This document shows positions 14,557 to 18,604 of a stretch of 18,604 nucleotides of DNA, piece after piece. A program made the position numbers and the translations under genes. The stretch lies in the NCBI GenBank assembly GCA_003447895.1, contig DLYC01000210.1, forward strand, positions 882 through 19,485, read 5' to 3'. The notes below the pieces were generated by a model, which was not told where the DNA came from, searched no databases, and was given only the letters and a program-made list of their open reading frames with translations. Source of the stretch: Lachnospiraceae bacterium. GTDB taxonomy: Bacteria > Bacillota > Clostridia > Lachnospirales > Lachnospiraceae. The first letter of the stretch is position 1. Every line of letters starts with the position of its first letter.

Positions 14557-16176
14557 TTATTCCTCTTTGCTCTTTCCTGTCATGGTCTCTTCCGGTTCGA
14601 CCATCCATCTTTTCCTGAGCGCTTCTTCATTTACGGTCATCATATCCCCGAGATCGATGTACTGCTTGATCTCATCCCTCTTTTCCACGGAATAGTGCTC
14701 CAGGACAGGGATCAGGATCAGCGCGGCGACGCCTGTCGTAAATCCGCCGTTATAGAGCATCAGCCCACCGTGAAGCCCGGACGTCGCCGTACACAGTGAC
14801 GCGCAGAGGGCACCCGCCGCAAGACCTGCGCGAACGCCGTACCTGCCCACAAGCGGGCACAGGCCCGTCGCGAAGGCCACGCTGTTGAGATAGGCCTGCG
14901 AGGAGATCGTCCACTGGGCATTCCCGCCGATCATGTGGTTAAAGGACGTCGAGATGAGAGACAGGAGCGGAAAACCCAGGAAAATGGGCCAGACGTTACT
15001 TACATGCTGCCCCATCGCGGTAAACGTCAGCGCGGCGAAGATGATGCCGAAGGTCGGCCCGGTAAAGCCCGCTCCTTCCGAAAATCTCATCGCGAGATTG
15101 ATATAGAGAAGAAACAGAAGTCCGTAAAACCCTGTATTCATAAGGCAGATCGGCATTCCGTACTTCTGTGCGAAGTTGCTCTGGTAACCTGTATCATGGA
15201 AGAGCACTTCAAGCCCCTCAATGCTCCTCCCGTTAAGGAACCACCCTGCCATTATACACGCTGTAAAGAGCAGAACAAAGTAAATATTGGCAAAAGTGCC
15301 GTAGGATCTTCCGAAATGGTCGTAGACCGTGTTGACAACGATCAGCCTCTTGGGAGAGGGCACCCCCATTGTCGTGTACAGGAAATTGTAGATGAGAAAT
15401 CCCAGGATTCCGTAGGCCAGGCCGCCGTTGTACAGATTATAGCCTTTGTGCCAGGCCTTGGCGCCGGGCAGGATTGCGGGGGCAACAAACGCAATGATCA
15501 CCACAAATCCGCAGGTCAGAAGGACCCCCTTCACGGTGAGCGAAGCTCTTCCCGCGACGAAACTGTCGCCCTGCGTATAGCGAAACAGAAGCTCGCTCAC
15601 AAAAGGGCTGAAGCACGTGATGAACATACACACATGCAGGTTTTCGTTAAACTGCAGGTTCTTGATCTTCAGATACAGAAACGGCATGAGAAAGCACGGC
15701 ATCATGTTCAAAAGATTGAGCCCGTAGAAGCAGTGCGCTATGACCAGAAAGAATCCTGCCAGCGTGTTCACATGGGAATAGCCCGGAAGGAAATACATAA
15801 AGCACGCCATGACAAGCCCGCACAGTCCCGCGTTCAGAAACGCGGCCGGCATGCTGCCGATCATGAAATAGTCCGTCACCAAAGGCCCGGGCGAAGTCAG
15901 GATGTGAAAGAAATCCCGGGGCAGTGTCCGGAAGGTCCCGGTATAGGCCGCGCCTGCTATGCATCCCAGAAATAGCGCTATGGAAAAACCAAAAGTCACC
16001 CCATCGATGATCCGGCTGTTTCTCTCCTCCGTGATTTCGGGCCTTCTGCGAACGTCACTCTCGCGGAAATTGTCCTCTTCCGGCTTTTGACCGCGCTCCT
16101 TCCCGGCCCCCGTTTCCTGTCCGCGACCCGGCTCTTCCTTTATCATTTTCCCAATCTCTAATTTCGTCTTTTTCAT
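14557..16176 (-). CDS. DUF1576 polytopic membrane protein
   Basis: 539 aa. A charged, disordered cytoplasmic head (residues 1-55, Arg/Glu/Lys-rich) precedes roughly a dozen transmembrane helices starting near residue 57. The sequence resembles the DUF1576 family, in which two similar halves are typical. Conserved-looking pieces include IGSMPAAFLNAGLCGL and the similar PICLMNTGFYGLLFL in the second half, and HNMIGGNAQW-like FNHMIGGNAQW. Function is unknown; the form suggests a transporter or channel. Start at ATG 16174-16176 is uncertain because the ribosome site is poor; ATG at residue 11 is possible. It lies 47 bases after the CDF gene and 16 bases before the GH25 gene, so it is probably in one operon with both. 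Confidence 0.8.
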   Translation of the reverse strand: MKKTKLEIGKMIKEEPGRGQETGAGKERGQKPEEDNFRESDVRRRPEITEERNSRIIDGVTFGFSIALFLGCIAGAAYTGTFRTLPRDFFHILTSPGPLVTDYFMIGSMPAAFLNAGLCGLVMACFMYFLPGYSHVNTLAGFFLVIAHCFYGLNLLNMMPCFLMPFLYLKIKNLQFNENLHVCMFITCFSPFVSELLFRYTQGDSFVAGRASLTVKGVLLTCGFVVIIAFVAPAILPGAKAWHKGYNLYNGGLAYGILGFLIYNFLYTTMGVPSPKRLIVVNTVYDHFGRSYGTFANIYFVLLFTACIMAGWFLNGRSIEGLEVLFHDTGYQSNFAQKYGMPICLMNTGFYGLLFLLYINLAMRFSEGAGFTGPTFGIIFAALTFTAMGQHVSNVWPIFLGFPLLSLISTSFNHMIGGNAQWTISSQAYLNSVAFATGLCPLVGRYGVRAGLAAGALCASLCTATSGLHGGLMLYNGGFTTGVAALILIPVLEHYSVEKRDEIKQYIDLGDMMTVNEEALRKRWMVEPEETMTGKSKEE

Positions 16177-16223
16177 CCCCGCACCGCTGATCCCCGAAAC
16201 GCCTGTCCCGCTCTGTACCGAAT

Positions 16224-16874
16224 TTAATCCGCCACGTCCACATCCGGCGCAATGTGGATTTTGTACCCCGGATATGCCTTCTCAATCTCTTCGCAGAGAA
16301 TCTTAACCCCTTCTCTGGGTTTGATATCGAAACTCATCACGACATCAAACTGCATCTCTTTGTTTTCCATATCCAGATAGAAGCCGTGGAGCTGAAGAGT
16401 CCAGTCGTGCGCCAGCACCCTGGCGCGCACATCGTTCTCGATCCTTGCCGCCTCTGTATCGCCTGTGTTGTAGGAGTACACGCCGACAGCCGTGAGAATG
16501 ACCCCGGTCTCTTTGTAGACTCTGGCCTCTGCCCTTCGGGTCAGTTTGTCCACTTCCTTTACCGTCATGGTGTCCGGCAGTTCCACATGGACCGAGGCGA
16601 GATTCTTGTCGGGGCCGTAATTGTGGAGGACCAGGTCGTAGGCCCCTCGCACCTCCGGCTCCCGGACCAGGGTCTCCCGGATCCTGTCCGTTGTCTCCTT
16701 GTCCGCCCTGACGCCAAGGATCTCGTCCAGCGTCACTGCGATCGAATTGGACACAATTCCGACCACCGCCTTAAACGCGGCAAGAAGTACATTGGTCACT
16801 ATCCCGATCACACTTGTCTTTATGATGATCCGGTCGCGCGTCTCAGCCGTCCGGATCGTTTGATTTGCTGCCAT
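16224..16874 (-). CDS. CDF (cation efflux) transporter remnant with an internal in-frame deletion
   Basis: 216 aa from ATG 16874. Residues about 15-47 match the start of a cation diffusion facilitator (IIIKTSVIGIVTNVLLAAFK, then SIAVTLD). The sequence then passes straight into the C-terminal cytoplasmic domain of the same family (DEILGVRADKETTDRIRE, then HVELPDTMTVKEVDKLTRRAE, and HGFYLDMENK to YPGYKIHIAPDVDVAD). Normal family members carry about 150-170 more residues between these parts, holding the remaining TM helices and the HxxxD/DxxxD metal site. The join is at TLD, a sequence expected on both sides. It cannot transport as written. Start choice: AAGGAG lies 13 bases before 16874 but only one base before ATG 16886; a GTG frame from 16934 overlaps the previous gene. 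It lies 34 bases downstream of the dipeptidase gene. Confidence 0.75.
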   Translation of the reverse strand: MAANQTIRTAETRDRIIIKTSVIGIVTNVLLAAFKAVVGIVSNSIAVTLDEILGVRADKETTDRIRETLVREPEVRGAYDLVLHNYGPDKNLASVHVELPDTMTVKEVDKLTRRAEARVYKETGVILTAVGVYSYNTGDTEAARIENDVRARVLAHDWTLQLHGFYLDMENKEMQFDVVMSFDIKPREGVKILCEEIEKAYPGYKIHIAPDVDVAD

Positions 16875-16908
16875 ATTTTGTCTCATGCTCCTTTTTTCAA
16901 AACGCGTT

Positions 16909-17706
16909 TTACTTGTTATCGTGGGCGGAATCACTGTTTACGGGAAATGTGAAATAGGTGTCCGGATAGGGCTCGTTTTTCAGGGTGAAGTGCCACCACT
17001 CCGTCGCCAGCGGCTTAAAGCCGTGGTTTACCATAGCTTCCCGCAGGATCATGCGGTTTTCGTACTGCTCCTCCGTGATCCCGCTGTAGTCCGGGTGGCT
17101 CTCTTCTCCGAAATAGTCGAAGGTTCCGCCCATATCCACTTCCTTCTCGGTCTCCATATCAAATAAGGTAAGATCTACCGTGCTGCCGCGGCTGTGGCCG
17201 GAGTGCCTTGCGATATAGCCCTCGTCAAAGAGCACATCCTTATCGAGGTCCGGGTAGAAATACTCTTTCATCCGCGTATCGTCCGGGTCCTGTGACCACT
17301 CCACGAAATGCGTCACCGCTTCCTGCGGGCGGTACGCGTCGTAGATCTTGAGGCGGTAGCCCTTCTCCACAAGCTCATCGCTGACTTCCCTGAGCGCTTC
17401 AGCCGCTTCCTCGGTAAGAAGCGCAAGGGGCTCCTCGTAGCCGTCGATCCTGTCTCCCACAAAGTTGTAGGTCGAGTAGTAGCGGATCTCAAGAATGGCA
17501 TCCGGAACTGCTTCGCTCAGGAGAACAAAGTCCGAGGAATCATCGGAGAGTCTTACGCCGTCCGGACCGGTTGTTTCTCTCGCCGCGGCCGCTTTCGCTG
17601 TGCCCACATCGGAATTTCCGCATCCGCCAAGAAGAAGGCACCCTGCAAGGGCAAGGACCAGCATCGCTTTGATTCTGTTTCCCCGACATTTCTCTCTGTT
17701 TTTCAT
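16909..17706 (-). CDS. VanX-like D-alanyl-D-alanine dipeptidase, predicted lipoprotein
   Basis: 265-aa zinc peptidase of the M15 VanX-type family. Residues 1-29 form a lipoprotein signal with lipobox LLGGC (Cys29), so the enzyme should be anchored on the outer face of the membrane. The active site is complete: DAYRP (Arg126), SGHSRGSTVDLTL (zinc ligands His171 and Asp178), and EWWHF (catalytic Glu236, zinc ligand His239), with the spacing of VanX. It should cleave D-Ala-D-Ala or a related cell-wall dipeptide. Its extracytoplasmic location argues against classic glycopeptide resistance, where VanX is cytosolic. No vanH, vanA or vanRS-like gene is in the window. AGGAG lies 9 bases before the ATG. 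It is the first gene of the run 17706 to 13782 and is divergent from the plus-strand gene. Confidence 0.87.
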   Translation of the reverse strand: MKNREKCRGNRIKAMLVLALAGCLLLGGCGNSDVGTAKAAAARETTGPDGVRLSDDSSDFVLLSEAVPDAILEIRYYSTYNFVGDRIDGYEEPLALLTEEAAEALREVSDELVEKGYRLKIYDAYRPQEAVTHFVEWSQDPDDTRMKEYFYPDLDKDVLFDEGYIARHSGHSRGSTVDLTLFDMETEKEVDMGGTFDYFGEESHPDYSGITEEQYENRMILREAMVNHGFKPLATEWWHFTLKNEPYPDTYFTFPVNSDSAHDNK

Positions 17707-17859
17707 CCTTATGATCTCCTGTCAAAATATACTGATTCAAAATTCGGCGGCCCCCTGTCCGCCTCGGTTGTCTTTAAACCGCACAGGGATCCCCGTAACT
17801 GTACTAAATATCATAACACAATATTTTGGCGCCGCCCGAAAAATCGGCAGAAAACATTT

Positions 17860-17874
17860 TAGTCATTTTGACTA
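17860..17874 (+). promoter_or_regulatory. operator-like palindrome 1 (upstream of the -35)
   Basis: TAGTCA, three bases, TGACTA: a perfect 6+6 inverted repeat ending 8 bases before the -35 of the plus-strand promoter. It matches the second site at 17917-17931 in length and half-site sequence, which makes a dimeric repressor site likely. Confidence 0.6.
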
Positions 17875-17882
17875 TTTTCTTG

Positions 17883-17911
17883 TTGACAGCCAGGCAGCTG
17901 CATGTTATGGT
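17883..17911 (+). promoter_or_regulatory. promoter of the plus-strand gene
   Basis: Consensus -35 TTGACA (17883-17888), 17-base spacer, -10 TATGGT (17906-17911), with TG one base before the -10 (extended -10). Transcription should start near 17918, inside the second palindrome. Confidence 0.7.
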
Positions 17912-17916
17912 GATTA

Positions 17917-17931
17917 TAGTCAAAGCGACTA
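17917..17931 (+). promoter_or_regulatory. operator-like palindrome 2 (at the transcription start)
   Basis: TAGTC, five bases, GACTA; 11 of its 15 positions (both half-sites plus one centre base) agree with palindrome 1. It overlaps the predicted start of transcription, where a bound protein would block initiation. The centres of the two sites are 57 bases apart. Confidence 0.6.
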
Positions 17932-17962
17932 TTAAACAGATCCCGAAAGGAGGAACACAAGG

Positions 17963-18604
17963 ATGAATACAATGTTTAACGGAATGTTCATGAAAGTTCA
18001 AAGAGGTATGTGCATGCTGTCCCCCTGCGGGATCGCCGTCAGGACTTCCGCCGGCTACAGAAGCTACAGCGTAAAGACCGGAAAGCTCCGAAACTGCGAC
18101 AACATGGTCTTCAACATCGGAGACGGGATGTTCTTCGTGATCCCCGCGACCAAAGTCCGGCCCGGCGATATCATCCTGAACGGCGGAAAGCCTGCCTGCG
18201 TAAGAAAAGCCGGAAAAGACAGCATTGAAGTCATCAACTACGAGACTTCCGTCGTGGAGACGATCCTCCCCGAGCGGCATGTTTTTATGGGAAACACCTG
18301 GTTTTACGGAAAGATCGTCTCCCTGTTCGGCGACGGATCCTCCATCTGCGGCAAGGGAAGCGTCGGCAAAATGATGAAATACATGATGCTGACAAGCCTT
18401 TTCAAGGATAACGGCGAGACTGCCGGGGCCGGCACAGGCGCGATGGTTCCCACTGCCAATACGGCAAACATGAACGCCCTGCTCCCCCTTCTTCTCCTCA
18501 AGGGCGACGGCGCAGGCGACCTCTTCGGAGGACTCTTCGAGGAGGAGGACGAGGAGGAAGGCGGCGCAGCCGGAACCGGCACAGACGACGAAGAAATGTT
18601 TTAA
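17963..18604 (+). CDS. conserved-looking protein of unknown function with acidic tail
   Basis: 213 aa, complete; the TAA stop is the last three bases of the window. I do not recognise a family. Residues about 1-130 look globular and beta-rich (GGKPACVRKAGKDSIEVINY, then ERHVFMGNTWFYGKIVSLFG), with no signal peptide or clear membrane helix. A Met/Lys helix (GKMMKYMMLTSLF), a Gly/Ala/Thr linker, a short leucine stretch (ALLPLLLL) and a very acidic tail (EEEDEEE and DDEE) follow. The start has AAAGGAGGA 8 bases upstream. It is the only plus-strand gene, with a strong promoter flanked by two operator-like palindromes, so it is probably regulated tightly. A cytoplasmic, possibly assembly-forming role is only a guess. 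Confidence 0.85.
   Translation: MNTMFNGMFMKVQRGMCMLSPCGIAVRTSAGYRSYSVKTGKLRNCDNMVFNIGDGMFFVIPATKVRPGDIILNGGKPACVRKAGKDSIEVINYETSVVETILPERHVFMGNTWFYGKIVSLFGDGSSICGKGSVGKMMKYMMLTSLFKDNGETAGAGTGAMVPTANTANMNALLPLLLLKGDGAGDLFGGLFEEEDEEEGGAAGTGTDDEEMF

Noticed and set aside
14935..15975. Plus-strand frame of 346 codons opposite the DUF1576 gene
   Set aside because: The translation is dominated by Lys/Arg/His/Glu, typical of the antisense of a membrane protein; no domain or start signal.
16254..16952. Plus-strand frame of 232 codons opposite the CDF remnant
   Set aside because: Shadow frame; the minus strand matches CDF family sequence over its whole length.
16909..17706. Reading the dipeptidase as part of a vancomycin-resistance cluster
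   Set aside because: Only the VanX-like gene is present; it is a lipoprotein, and there is no ligase, dehydrogenase or VanRS-like pair in the window.

Overview
The window looks like a piece of a Clostridia chromosome, most probably Lachnospiraceae (inferred, no database check). The grounds are cell-wall-binding YG-repeat proteins ending in L,D-transpeptidase domains, a TelA/XpaC pair, a clostripain-like C11 protease, a DUF1576 membrane protein, AGGAGG-type ribosome sites and sigma-A-like promoters. All genes but the last read on the minus strand, so gene order below follows transcription from right to left. I see no insertion sequence, phage gene, CRISPR array, tRNA or rRNA.

Right end (about 16.2-18.6 kb). 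A plus-strand gene of unknown function (17963-18604) has a good promoter flanked by two near-identical 15-bp palindromes. Divergent from it is an envelope-related run: a VanX-like D,D-dipeptidase lipoprotein, a cation diffusion facilitator (CDF) reduced by an apparent in-frame internal deletion, a DUF1576 polytopic membrane protein and a membrane-anchored GH25 muramidase. A cysteine synthase follows.

Middle (5.0-12.7 kb). A large membrane-tethered C11 (clostripain-family) protease has its own promoter and terminator. It is followed by two zinc-ribbon/single-TM proteins and a third small TM protein, whose outer domains look alike. A well-formed promoter then drives xpaC-telA. This protease, three scaffold-like proteins and XpaC/TelA set is the best candidate here for an uncharacterised envelope or stress system.

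Left end (0-4.9 kb). Two secreted paralogues each carry a signal peptide, an acidic Thr/Glu-rich linker, many aromatic cell-wall-binding repeats and a C-terminal YkuD-type domain. One keeps the catalytic SHGC motif. In the other the His, the Cys and the upstream His are all replaced, so it looks like a pseudoenzyme. The window ends inside a TTG-started dTDP-glucose 4,6-dehydratase gene (rfbB), which suggests a cell-wall polysaccharide locus beyond the left edge.

Overall the theme is cell-envelope construction and remodelling: peptidoglycan cross-linking, lysis and dipeptide cleavage, wall-binding proteins, and nucleotide-sugar synthesis.
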